Origin: an uncultured Desulfobulbaceae bacterium
GTDB lineage: Bacteria; Desulfobacterota; Desulfobulbia; Desulfobulbales; Desulfobulbaceae
Length of the DNA: 11,877 bases
Direction: 5' to 3'
Assembly (NCBI GenBank): GCA_945787305.1
Contig: CALZIH010000053.1
Location: 1-11,877, forward strand
In this document: one piece after another, positions 1-6,446 of the stretch
How positions within the stretch are numbered: position 1 is the first letter of the stretch
Layout of the letters: each line of letters starts with the position of its first letter
Program-made: the position numbers and the translations under genes
Notes under the pieces: generated by a model
Told to the model about the DNA's origin: nothing
Databases searched by the model: none
What the model saw: only the letters and a program-made list of their open reading frames with translations

Positions 1-129
1 CACGATGGGCAGGAACACCAGCTCCCGCTCCTGCATCTTCCCGAACTGGAAGGCGATGGCGATCTCGGCTTCGCTCATGGCGGCGAACTCGCCGCGCAGG
101 AGCGGCACGTCGCCCAGCTTGCCCGTCTT
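1..129 (-). other. Foreign-looking, very GC-rich coding fragment at the left edge (partial, unidentified protein)
   Basis: In the frame whose first clear codon is at 129-127, 43 codons run open to the window edge. They read KTGKLGDVPLLRGEFAAMSE and then a helix-like AEIAIAFQFGKMQERELVFLPIV. 42 of the 43 codons end in G or C, and bases 1-120 are about 67% GC, unlike the roughly 50% of the rest. A stop closes this frame a little upstream, inside the glmS part, so it has no start of its own here. I do not recognise the protein. The abrupt change of frame, codon use and base composition suggests a join between two unrelated DNAs near 125-150. This could be a chimeric assembly or, less likely, an insertion into glmS. 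Confidence 0.6.
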
Positions 130-805
130 CCAGGTCAAGGATTGTGTATTCCCCCCTTTTCAACACCGCCAACTCTTGATCATCAAGGAAAATCACCTGA
201 CGAGTATACGGCAGCAGAGCAGGAATATCAGAGGCTATATAACAGGCGTCATCATCCACCCCCATGACTAGCGGACTGTGGTTACGTGCCGCGACGAGCA
301 TATCGGGATCTTTAGCCCATAGCACCCCAAGGGCGTAGGAACCCTCGACCCGGGCAAGGGCCTGGCGTACGGCCGCAACCAGGTCGTCTTCTAAATACTT
401 TTCGATCAAATGAGCCAGTACCTCGGTGTCTGTCTGCGATGAAAAAACATGCCCCTCGGCCCGGAGTTCTTCCTTGAGGGTACCATAGTTTTCTATGATA
501 CCGTTATGGACCACGACCAAATCACCCGTGCAGTCACTGTGGGGATGGGCGTTATCTTGAGTGGGGGCGCCATGGGTCGCCCAGCGGGTATGCCCCAGGC
601 CGGTTCTGCTCGGTATACCGAGACTCTCATCGACAACGGTTTCCAGGTTGACCAGCTTTCCTTCGGCCCGAAACTTATGCAGTTGGTTTTCATGATAAAA
701 GACAAGGCCGGCTGAATCATATCCCCGGTATTCCAAGCGCCGCAAGCCTTCAATTACTATGGGAACGACCCTTCTATTTCCTATATAACCGACTATTCCA
801 CACAT
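2..805 (-). CDS. glmS: Glutamine--fructose-6-phosphate aminotransferase (isomerizing), N-terminal part; left end abnormal
   Basis: GlmS makes glucosamine-6-phosphate from fructose-6-phosphate and glutamine, the first committed step toward UDP-GlcNAc for peptidoglycan and LPS. The protein begins MCGIVGYIGNR, so Cys2 becomes the N-terminal nucleophile of the class II glutaminase domain. Further landmarks are LEYRGYDSAGL (about 24-34), HTRWATHG (about 73-80), NAHPH (about 86-90) and VHNGIIENY (about 98-106). A strong AGGAGG lies 6-7 nt before the ATG. Homology runs to about residue 218-225. Beyond that the frame stays open to the window edge but reads as an Arg/Ala-rich stretch unlike any GlmS I know, whereas a different frame of the same strand looks truly coding. 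The sugar isomerase domain is absent from the window. Transcribed divergently from pyrE. Identity of the first ~218 residues is near certain; the left end is probably a misjoin. Confidence 0.93.
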   Translation of the reverse strand, partial: MCGIVGYIGNRRVVPIVIEGLRRLEYRGYDSAGLVFYHENQLHKFRAEGKLVNLETVVDESLGIPSRTGLGHTRWATHGAPTQDNAHPHSDCTGDLVVVHNGIIENYGTLKEELRAEGHVFSSQTDTEVLAHLIEKYLEDDLVAAVRQALARVEGSYALGVLWAKDPDMLVAARNHSPLVMGVDDDACYIASDIPALLPYTRQVIFLDDQELAVLKRGEYTILDLEDGQAGRRAAPARRVRRHERSRDRHRLPVREDAGAGAGVPAHR

Positions 806-845
806 TCTGTACGCCTCCTGTTCAAGCCGTTTTGTTATTTTTAAA

Positions 846-874
846 ATTATCGTTACAGAATAGCATAGTCCCAA
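846..874 (-). promoter_or_regulatory. Probable sigma-70 promoter of glmS
   Basis: On the minus strand a TTGGGA -35 element (869-874) and a GATAAT -10 element (846-851) are separated by exactly 17 nt and lie about 40 nt upstream of the glmS start. The match is good but unproven. Confidence 0.45.
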
Positions 875-1042
875 AAGAATGGATACGAAAAAACATGCCT
901 TTTCCACTAGTTAAATAATTCCCTTTTCTTCAGGATCAAAAAAAGGTATTCTTTGTTGTGGTAATGCATTCCAAATAACTACAGCGGAGTTCTTGCATAT
1001 TTTTCACCTCTATCCAGCAAGAGCAAACAGCAATACGATATA

Positions 1043-1059
1043 TACCGGCCCAGCCGGTA
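1043..1059 (+). promoter_or_regulatory. Small hairpin in the pyrE leader
   Basis: TACCGGC (1043-1049), loop CCA, GCCGGTA (1053-1059) form a perfect 7-bp stem ending a few bases before the AGGA Shine-Dalgarno (1064-1067) and 15 nt before the pyrE ATG. There is no T-run, so it is not a terminator. It could modulate ribosome access or be a protein-binding palindrome. Confidence 0.4.
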
Positions 1060-1074
1060 GCAACAGGAAATATA

Positions 1075-1626
1075 ATGGACGAACGTCAACGACTCAAAGA
1101 ACTTCTTCTGGAAAAATCATACCGGGAGGGAACCTTTACCTTGACCTCCGGCAAGACCTCGGATTTTTACATTGACGGTAAACAGACCACCCTTGACGCC
1201 GAAGGGAGTTATCTCTGAGGTCGCCTCCTGTTTGAGCTGATTAACGAACAGGAGAAACCTATTTCCGCGGTGGGCGGCATGACTTTAGGGGCAGATCCCC
1301 TGGTTACAGCCGTCTCCCTGGTCAGCTACCTGGAAAAAAAACCTATTCCCGCCTTCATTGTCCGCAAGGAAGCCAAAGGCCATGGTACCGGCAACTACCT
1401 GGAGGGAAAGGCCAACCTGCAGCCCGGTTGCCGTGTAGCCCTGGTTGAGGATGTTGTCACCACCGGCGGCACCCTGATCCAGGTGATTGAGCGGGTGGAA
1501 AATGAAGGGTTCAAGGTCGGCCTGGTTGTGACGGTGGTGGACCGCGAGGAAGGAGGTGCTGAAATTCTGGCCGAAAAGGGGTATCCGCTTAAAGCGATAT
1601 TCACCCGTACGCAAATGATCGGGTAG
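1075..1626 (+). CDS. pyrE: Orotate phosphoribosyltransferase interrupted by an in-frame TGA at codon 48 (recoded, restarted or mutated)
   Basis: PyrE joins orotate and PRPP to give orotidine 5'-phosphate in pyrimidine synthesis. Reading from ATG 1075 (AGGA 7 nt upstream) to TAG 1624-1626 gives 183 codons, a normal family length. The N-terminal part carries FTLTSGKTSDFYIDGKQTTL (21-40). After the stop come VGGMTLGADP (66-75), the flexible-loop segment RKEAKGHGTG (97-106) and the PRPP-binding signature VEDVVTTGGT (124-133). TGA at 1216-1218 falls between YL and GRLLFELI with no frame change, so the gene is continuous except for this one codon. TGA is a genuine stop for the PilZ, DUF89 and argC genes here, so the code is not reassigned. 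A hairpin immediately follows (see the separate entry). A start at GTG 1270 would give only 118 residues and lose the N-terminal substrate-binding region. First gene of a three-gene cluster. The family call is certain; how the TGA is handled is open. Confidence 0.9.
1216..1260 (+). promoter_or_regulatory. In-frame TGA with SECIS-like stem-loop inside pyrE
   Basis: After the TGA (1216-1218), CTCCTGTTTG (1225-1234) pairs with CGAACAGGAG (1245-1254): 10 bp with one T-G wobble. The loop is AGCTGATTAA (1235-1244). Below it, AGG (1218-1220) can pair with CCT (1258-1260) across an internal loop. The apical loop begins 16 nt after the TGA and has G as its second base. From memory, the bacterial SECIS consensus is a loop 16-37 nt downstream with a G in its first two positions. 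The 3' arm also contains AGGAG six nt before an in-frame ATT (1261), so it could instead be a hidden ribosome binding site. The structure is visible; its function is inference. Confidence 0.45.
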
Positions 1627-1630
1627 ATCT

Positions 1631-1801
1631 ATGCAATGCAGAAGATGCGAAAAAAAACTAGAGGTCGCCCGCCGCTGTCGTGAGGTCAAACTCCGTTGTA
1701 CCGGATGCGGCCATGAATATCAAATCCATGAAGTGGCGGCCGATCTGGATGCTGAAACCGAAGCCATCCTTGAACGCTACACCTGCATCGTCTACGATTA
1801 A
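1631..1801 (+). CDS. Small dual-CXXC (zinc-ribbon-like) protein, 56 aa, function unknown
   Basis: An ATG four nt after the pyrE stop opens a 56-residue frame ending in TAA at 1799-1801. It has two CXXC pairs, C3-C6 (CRRC) and C23-C26 (CTGC), about 16 residues apart, as expected for a rubredoxin-like or zinc-ribbon knuckle binding one Zn2+. The C-terminal half (HEYQIHEVAADLDAETEAIL, then ERYTCIVYD) is acidic and probably helical. Tight spacing on both sides (4 and 5 nt) puts it in one transcript with pyrE and the PilZ gene. The Shine-Dalgarno is weak, so it may depend on ribosomes arriving from pyrE. No signal peptide, so cytoplasmic. I know of similar short two-CXXC hypothetical proteins but not a function. 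The regular codon pattern and placement make it a real gene. Confidence 0.8.
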   Translation: MQCRRCEKKLEVARRCREVKLRCTGCGHEYQIHEVAADLDAETEAILERYTCIVYD

Positions 1802-1806
1802 ACACC

Positions 1807-2277
1807 ATGAAGGAAATAAAAGCCTTTGTAACCGGCAATAACACAGCCACCGTCATCTGTCCGGCCTGCAACACCTCCAAAACGATTTCCGCTGAACCCT
1901 ATCGTGGCAAAAAAAGTGCCATCAAAGCTCGTTGCGGCTGCGGCGAAATATTCCTCCTTCGTTTAGATTTTCGCGATCATTATCGCAAAGAGACCAACCT
2001 GCCGGGAACCTACTCCATCACCACACCGGATAAGGCCGGGGGCGGCGTCATTCACATTCACAATATTTCCAGGGAAGGCATAGGGTTCACCGTTAACGGC
2101 CGTCATCACCTGGAACAGGGGCTGGAAATTATTCTCGAATTTCAATTAGACGACAAGAAGCAGACCCAACTGCGAAAGGAGGCCATTGTTCGCTTGGTTG
2201 AAGACAATTATATCGGTTGTGAATTCATAAGCACCGCAGCCGAGGAAAAAGCCTTGGGTTTTTATCTCCAGCCCTGA
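1807..2277 (+). CDS. PilZ-domain protein with N-terminal zinc-finger-like segment
   Basis: A 156-residue protein. Residues 18-45 hold CPAC (18-21) and CGC (43-45), plausible zinc ligands in a ribbon. The rest resembles a PilZ domain, the bacterial c-di-GMP receptor module. R56-x3-R60 matches the RxxxR arm, HNISREGIGF (85-94) matches the (D/N)xSxxG strand, and YIGCEF (135-140) is the typical late beta-strand ending. It is therefore likely a cytoplasmic c-di-GMP-responsive protein that could bind a partner protein or nucleic acid through the zinc ribbon; the output is unknown. The ATG lies 5 nt after the stop of the dual-CXXC gene. Its last 16 bases overlap the end of hflX on the other strand. 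The PilZ assignment is fairly secure; ligand binding is inferred only from the two arginines and the NxSxxG motif. Confidence 0.82.
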   Translation: MKEIKAFVTGNNTATVICPACNTSKTISAEPYRGKKSAIKARCGCGEIFLLRLDFRDHYRKETNLPGTYSITTPDKAGGGVIHIHNISREGIGFTVNGRHHLEQGLEIILEFQLDDKKQTQLRKEAIVRLVEDNYIGCEFISTAAEEKALGFYLQP

Positions 2278-3884
2278 GATAACAAGGCCTCGGAACGTTC
2301 AAGAAGCGGCGACAGCGTTGCCGCATCCTTAGCACTGATCAAGACACCATCTTCTCCAGCAGGCACCTTGCCCCCCTGAGCCCGGACAATATCGGCCTTG
2401 TTAAAGACCTTGAGGCAGGGAATCCTTTCCAGCGCAAGCTCCCGAAGTACTTTTTCCACAACCTCCACCTGATCTCGCCAGGAAGGGTTGGCGACATCAA
2501 TCACATGTAAAAGCAAATCCGCCTCCTGTAGCTCTTCAAGGGTTGAGGCAAAGGCCTTCAAAAGCTCGGCTGGCAGGTTCCTGATGAATCCGACCGTATC
2601 GGTGATAATCACCTCCATATCCTTAGGGAAACGAAGCCTGCGGCTTGTCGGGTCAAGGGTGGCAAACAACAGGTCTTCTGCCTGAATATCGCTGCTGGTC
2701 AGGGTATTAAGCAGAGTCGACTTGCCGGCATTGGTATATCCGACCAGCGATATCACCGGCACATCACGCTTACGCCGTCTGTTTCTCCGGTGAAAACGCT
2801 GCTTGCCAACGGCTGCCAACTCTTTACCCAGTCGGGTGATCCGATCATTGATCCGGCGACGATCAATTTCCAGGCGAGTTTCTCCCGGCCCTCTGGCACC
2901 GATGCCTCCGGTTAGCCTGGAAAGGGCATCATCGCGGGTAGAGAGCTTAGGCAACATATACTTCAACTGGGCCATTTCTATCTGCAACTTCCCCTCCCTG
3001 CTTTTGGCCCGACCGGCAAAAATATCCAAAATCAACTGGGTACGATCAATGACCCGGAGATCCGTATGGTCGGTGACCGAACGAACCTGAGAAGGACTCA
3101 GCTCCTGGTCAAAAAGGAGCAGATTGGCCCCAAGACGCAAACTCATCAGGATGATTTCCATCAGCTTTCCACGACCAAGGATAAAGCGGGGATGGATCTT
3201 TTTTCGTCGCTGGATGACCTGGTCAAGTACCTGTACCCCGGCCGAACGCGCCAGCTCTGACAATTCGAGTAAGGATTCCTCAGCCGCAGTACGGCTTCCC
3301 GTGGTCACTGAAATAAGTAGAGCCCGGTCCCTGCCCTTATCCACATCCAGAACAGGCCGCAAGCGAACGAACTCAGCTTCAATGGCTTCGATCAAATCGA
3401 CACAGGACTGGCGCCATGCAGCCGGATGAACAGGGGCAAGCGTTGCCCACCCCTTCCCCTTAACCTGATCAGGGACCAGATGTGCAACGTGAAGATACTC
3501 CGGCAACCCCTCTTTGATCGTCAGCACGGCCATCAGATCCAGGCGCAGACAAACCATATCCATAATATCTTCATCGTTTACGCCCGAGCCGGAAAGTACG
3601 GTATGTACACAGCGCAGCCCCCGCAGACGACCGCCTGCGGTCCGGATATTGGTTAAAGCGGGGATGACGATCCGGTCATAATTACCGACAATAACGGTTT
3701 CCACCTTGCCGGATCGATGGATGAGCAATCCCAGTTGACGATTCAACTCTGTTGACAGCTCGGCAAGACTTCGCGCTAACTCCCGGCCGATGACCTCATC
3801 CGATGCGACTGTTTTTCGAACAAGCTTTTCAAGGCTTTTGAGCTGCCGGGTTTTCAGTCCGGTTTTGTTGCCAACAACAGTAAT
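2262..3884 (-). CDS. hflX: GTPase HflX (ribosome-associated), apparent ATT start
   Basis: HflX is a GTPase that binds the 50S subunit, splits stalled or stressed 70S ribosomes and has ATP-driven RNA-remodelling activity in some species. Counting from the ATT at 3884 the protein has 540 residues. It has a long N-terminal extension typical of larger HflX forms, then the HflX domain with GARGPGET (about 329-336), and the G domain: G1 GYTNAGKST (382-390), G3 DTVGF (429-433), G4 NKAD (495-498) and G5 SAK (517-519). The first ATG/GTG/TTG-type start in frame is TTG 3746, but family-like sequence (VVGNKTGLKTRQLKSLEKLV) continues 46 codons upstream. An in-frame TAA lies just beyond. The only start-like codon in that stretch is ATT 3884-3882, six nt after GGAGG (3891-3895). 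TTG 3746 is the conventional fallback. The 3' end overlaps the PilZ gene by 16 nt, convergently. Confidence 0.93.
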   Translation of the reverse strand: MTVVGNKTGLKTRQLKSLEKLVRKTVASDEVIGRELARSLAELSTELNRQLGLLIHRSGKVETVIVGNYDRIVIPALTNIRTAGGRLRGLRCVHTVLSGSGVNDEDIMDMVCLRLDLMAVLTIKEGLPEYLHVAHLVPDQVKGKGWATLAPVHPAAWRQSCVDLIEAIEAEFVRLRPVLDVDKGRDRALLISVTTGSRTAAEESLLELSELARSAGVQVLDQVIQRRKKIHPRFILGRGKLMEIILMSLRLGANLLLFDQELSPSQVRSVTDHTDLRVIDRTQLILDIFAGRAKSREGKLQIEMAQLKYMLPKLSTRDDALSRLTGGIGARGPGETRLEIDRRRINDRITRLGKELAAVGKQRFHRRNRRRKRDVPVISLVGYTNAGKSTLLNTLTSSDIQAEDLLFATLDPTSRRLRFPKDMEVIITDTVGFIRNLPAELLKAFASTLEELQEADLLLHVIDVANPSWRDQVEVVEKVLRELALERIPCLKVFNKADIVRAQGGKVPAGEDGVLISAKDAATLSPLLERSEALLSQGWR

Positions 3885-4170
3885 GGAACACCTCCGTTCA
3901 GGTTATGTTTACATCCTTAATACGTGAGCGTCCGGCAGTGGTTCAGATGCCCGAAAGAAACCACACGATTATCCTGTAGTGATATCGTATGGTTGATGAC
4001 AGATAGCGCAGGCTTCGAAGCAGATGAGCCGCTGCTGGACGCCGCGAAGGGCAAACAGGTGAATTTATAAATCACTCGTAAATCGCAGTTTACTCAATAA
4101 GATTAACCGCATAAAAGTAGAAAAAATGTTTATTCGTCACGGATTCAGGTACGTGATCAAGGTTCAGAGC
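3885..4170. other. Intergenic region between asnS and hflX with an imperfect inverted repeat
   Basis: 286 nt without a convincing gene. Besides the hflX ribosome binding site it contains an 11-bp inverted repeat (3959-3969 with 3984-3994). On the minus strand this is AACCATACGAT, 14-nt loop, ATCGTGTGGTT, paired with a single T-G wobble. There is also a 10-bp palindrome GCTTCGAAGC around 4013-4022. A weak TATTAA -10 candidate for hflX is visible near 3917-3922 but lacks a good -35. I see no clear intrinsic terminator for asnS. Confidence 0.5.
3891..3895 (-). promoter_or_regulatory. Strong ribosome binding site that fixes an ATT start for hflX
   Basis: GGAGG on the minus strand lies six nt before ATT 3884-3882. 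No ATG, GTG or TTG stands at usable spacing in the hflX frame, so this site supports initiation at ATT. Confidence 0.55.
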
Positions 4171-5556
4171 TTAACAGGGGGCCGAGCCCGGTGAACGGGG
4201 AAAGCCGATCACCTCCCGGATATTGTTCATCCCGGTGACGAACTGCACCAGGCGTTCAAATCCCAGGCCAAAGCCTGAATGGGGGACAGAACCGTATTTT
4301 CGCAAATCCAGGTACCAGCTATACTCATCCGGATCAAGCCCACCCTCCTCCATGCGCGCCAGGAGAACATCATAGCGTTCTTCACGCTGCGAGCCACCGA
4401 CCAGTTCGCCAATCCCTGGCACCAGCACATCCATGGCGGCCACGGTTTCCCCCCCTTCATCAAGTCGCATATAAAATGGTTTTATTTCCCTGGGGTAATT
4501 GGTTACGATCACAGGCCTGCCGGCGATCTCTTCACACAAAAAACGCTCATGTTCGGCTTGCAGATCCAATCCCCAGGAAACCGGATATTCAAATTGTTTG
4601 TTTTTTTCCGCATTTTTCAGGACTTCAACGGCTTCGCTATATTGCATATGAACAAAGTCAGCAGCACAAACTGCCTCAAGCTTCTTGATCAAACCTTTGG
4701 CGACAAACCGATCAAACAACGCCAAGTCATCGGTACAGTTTTGCAGTACTCTGCCGACGAGGTCCCGTATCAACTCTTGAGCAAGGTCCATATTACACTG
4801 CAGATCACAAAAAGCCATTTCCGGCTCCAACATCCAGAACTCAGCCAGGTGACGACTGGTGTTTGAATTTTCAGCCCGAAAAGTCGGTCCGAATGTATAG
4901 ACCCGACCAAGAGCCAAGGCATAAACTTCGGCCTGTAATTGCCCGCTGACGGTCAGACTGGCACGGCGACCAAAAAAATCTTTGCTATAGGGATCAACCC
5001 CTTGGAGTTGTGAAGGTTCAAGTGCGGTAACGGTAAACATCTCCCCTGCTCCTTCACAGTCGGAGGTAGTGATCACCGGGGTGTGGACTTGACAAAAGGC
5101 ACGCTGAGTAAAAAAATCATGAATACCGAAATTCAAAGCACTCCGCACCCTGGCTACAGCACCGAGCGCGTTGGTTCTCGGTCGAAGATGGGCAATAGTG
5201 CGGAGGAATTCAAAACTGTGTCGTTTTTTCTGCAGAGGGTACGTCTCCGGGTCGGCCCAGCCGACAACCTCGATCGAATCCGCCTGTAGTTCGACATCCT
5301 GCCCCTTGGCCGGCGAGGCGACAAGACGGCCGCTGGCAACAACTGCACAGCCAACGCTCAGTTTTTTAATTTCCTTGTCATAATTTGGCAAACCGGCTTC
5401 GGCAATGACCTGCAGGTTGGCAAGACTTGAACCGTCACTCAGCTCAATGAAGGAAAGGTTACCCGAATCACGACGGGTTCGTACCCAGCCATTGACAATA
5501 ATATCTTCACCCAACGGCGGTTTTTTCAACACTTCTGCAATGAACGATGTATTCAT
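4171..5556 (-). CDS. asnS: Asparagine--tRNA ligase
   Basis: AsnRS charges tRNA-Asn with asparagine in the cytoplasm using ATP. The 461 residues match the usual length. An N-terminal OB-fold anticodon-binding domain (about 17-105, with VNGWVRTRRDSG) precedes the class II catalytic core: motif 1 region ending HTPVIT (158-163), motif 2 FRAENSNTSRHLAEFWMLE (226-244) and motif 3 GFGLGFERLVQFVTG (428-442). The C-terminus GFPRSPGSAPC is a close variant of the family ending. The FRAENSNTSRH motif and the architecture indicate AsnRS rather than AspRS. Its ATG overlaps the stop of the DUF89 gene by four bases (ATGA), implying translational coupling. It appears to be the last gene of the minus-strand cluster. 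No defects seen. Confidence 0.97.
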   Translation of the reverse strand: MNTSFIAEVLKKPPLGEDIIVNGWVRTRRDSGNLSFIELSDGSSLANLQVIAEAGLPNYDKEIKKLSVGCAVVASGRLVASPAKGQDVELQADSIEVVGWADPETYPLQKKRHSFEFLRTIAHLRPRTNALGAVARVRSALNFGIHDFFTQRAFCQVHTPVITTSDCEGAGEMFTVTALEPSQLQGVDPYSKDFFGRRASLTVSGQLQAEVYALALGRVYTFGPTFRAENSNTSRHLAEFWMLEPEMAFCDLQCNMDLAQELIRDLVGRVLQNCTDDLALFDRFVAKGLIKKLEAVCAADFVHMQYSEAVEVLKNAEKNKQFEYPVSWGLDLQAEHERFLCEEIAGRPVIVTNYPREIKPFYMRLDEGGETVAAMDVLVPGIGELVGGSQREERYDVLLARMEEGGLDPDEYSWYLDLRKYGSVPHSGFGLGFERLVQFVTGMNNIREVIGFPRSPGSAPC

Positions 5557-6446
5557 GGTCTCTCCTGCTGCATGAGAATCATTTCACCGTTGCCGGTGAT
5601 CTCGTTTCTACTCTTCCCGGTCACTTCCTGCAAATGGGAGGCAACCCTTTCACATTTCACCATAAAGAGAAAAAACAGTGGTGCTGAAACCTCGGATAAT
5701 GTTTCAAAATTGCCCATTCCTTTACTGAGAATGATATCGGCATCGGCAAAAATCTGTTGAAAGGCAGCACTGCAATCGGCAAGCGGTGTCCCCGGACAGT
5801 CAGTTCCGTTATCAATGACCCGGCAGAGGGAGGTCAAGCCACAGACCTCAGCATCTTCCATGGTAGCATCATTGATTATAGGTGCCCCTCGAACGGCAAG
5901 GGTTACCTCACAACCCAGTCGTTGCAACTCGCCGACCAACAGACCATCAAAAACAATCTCGCCGCAGTTGTCGGCAAGATAGAGCACCTTTGCCTGCCTG
6001 ATGTCCTGCAACCGGGCCAGGAGTTTGGAATAATCATCGACTAGAAAAGGATGCTTTTCGCAATCATCCATGGCAGAGGTCACATTAAAACTGTGCTGAG
6101 CGGCATAATCAATGATATTGCCGCAGACAGCAAATCGTACCGCAGTTCGCAGGGGATCATCGGACTCGGCTATCTTCTCACTAACCAGATCGCGAATAGA
6201 AAGAGCAAAATCATTACTTTGCTTTTTCAAATCGGCAAAAGGATCTTGGGTGCCGGAGAGATCGGCTATCATCCTGTACAGATCGACCGCATTCTCCGGT
6301 GGTGATTTTGCAAGAGGAATATGGGTGAGCATCCGGCCAACCTGGTCAACAATGTGTCGATGCATGTCGGGGTTGTTGCTGCTGAGTCTGGCAGCTGCCA
6401 GGGCCTGGCGCATGAAACAGACAAGACAATCAAGACGGGTCTGCAT
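5553..6446 (-). CDS. DUF89/ARMT1-like protein (putative metal-dependent damage-control phosphatase)
   Basis: A 297-residue protein of the DUF89 family, whose characterised members are metal-dependent phosphatases thought to remove phosphate from damaged or overflow metabolites. The prokaryotic CxxC subgroup is recognised by C7 and C10 (CLVCFMRQAL). Visible core motifs are DNCGEIVFD (159-167), where D159 and N160 should bind the metal, the NDAT strand (192-195) and SKGMGNFE (241-248). The length is normal for the bacterial form. The start is ATG 6446. It overlaps the upstream thiolase gene by 17 nt and the downstream asnS by four, so three tRNA- or phosphate-related proteins are made from one coupled message. 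The substrate is unknown. The neighbours hint at a nucleotide or tRNA-linked metabolite, which is inference only. Confidence 0.87.
   Translation of the reverse strand: MQTRLDCLVCFMRQALAAARLSSNNPDMHRHIVDQVGRMLTHIPLAKSPPENAVDLYRMIADLSGTQDPFADLKKQSNDFALSIRDLVSEKIAESDDPLRTAVRFAVCGNIIDYAAQHSFNVTSAMDDCEKHPFLVDDYSKLLARLQDIRQAKVLYLADNCGEIVFDGLLVGELQRLGCEVTLAVRGAPIINDATMEDAEVCGLTSLCRVIDNGTDCPGTPLADCSAAFQQIFADADIILSKGMGNFETLSEVSAPLFFLFMVKCERVASHLQEVTGKSRNEITGNGEMILMQQERP

Noticed and set aside
5..271. 88-codon plus-strand open frame at the left edge
   Set aside because: It is antisense to glmS and the GC-rich fragment. The minus-strand frame, with 42 of 43 codons ending in G or C, is the more coding-like one.
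1216..1218. Genome-wide reassignment of TGA to an amino acid
   Set aside because: TGA properly ends the PilZ, DUF89 and argC genes in this same window.
1270..1626. pyrE as a normal 118-residue gene starting at GTG 1270
   Set aside because: It would lack the conserved N-terminal substrate-binding segment that is present in frame upstream, so it is not a plausible stand-alone enzyme.
1285..1689. 134-codon minus-strand open frame opposite pyrE
   Set aside because: It is a shadow of the conserved pyrE frame with low-likelihood composition and no start signal.
4121..4156. Terminator for asnS on the minus strand
   Set aside because: The stem is only about 5 bp with a 10-nt loop, and the T-run is 10 nt away from it.
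4279..4866. 195-codon plus-strand open frame opposite asnS
   Set aside because: It lies wholly antisense to a clearly conserved gene and its peptide shows no recognisable motifs.
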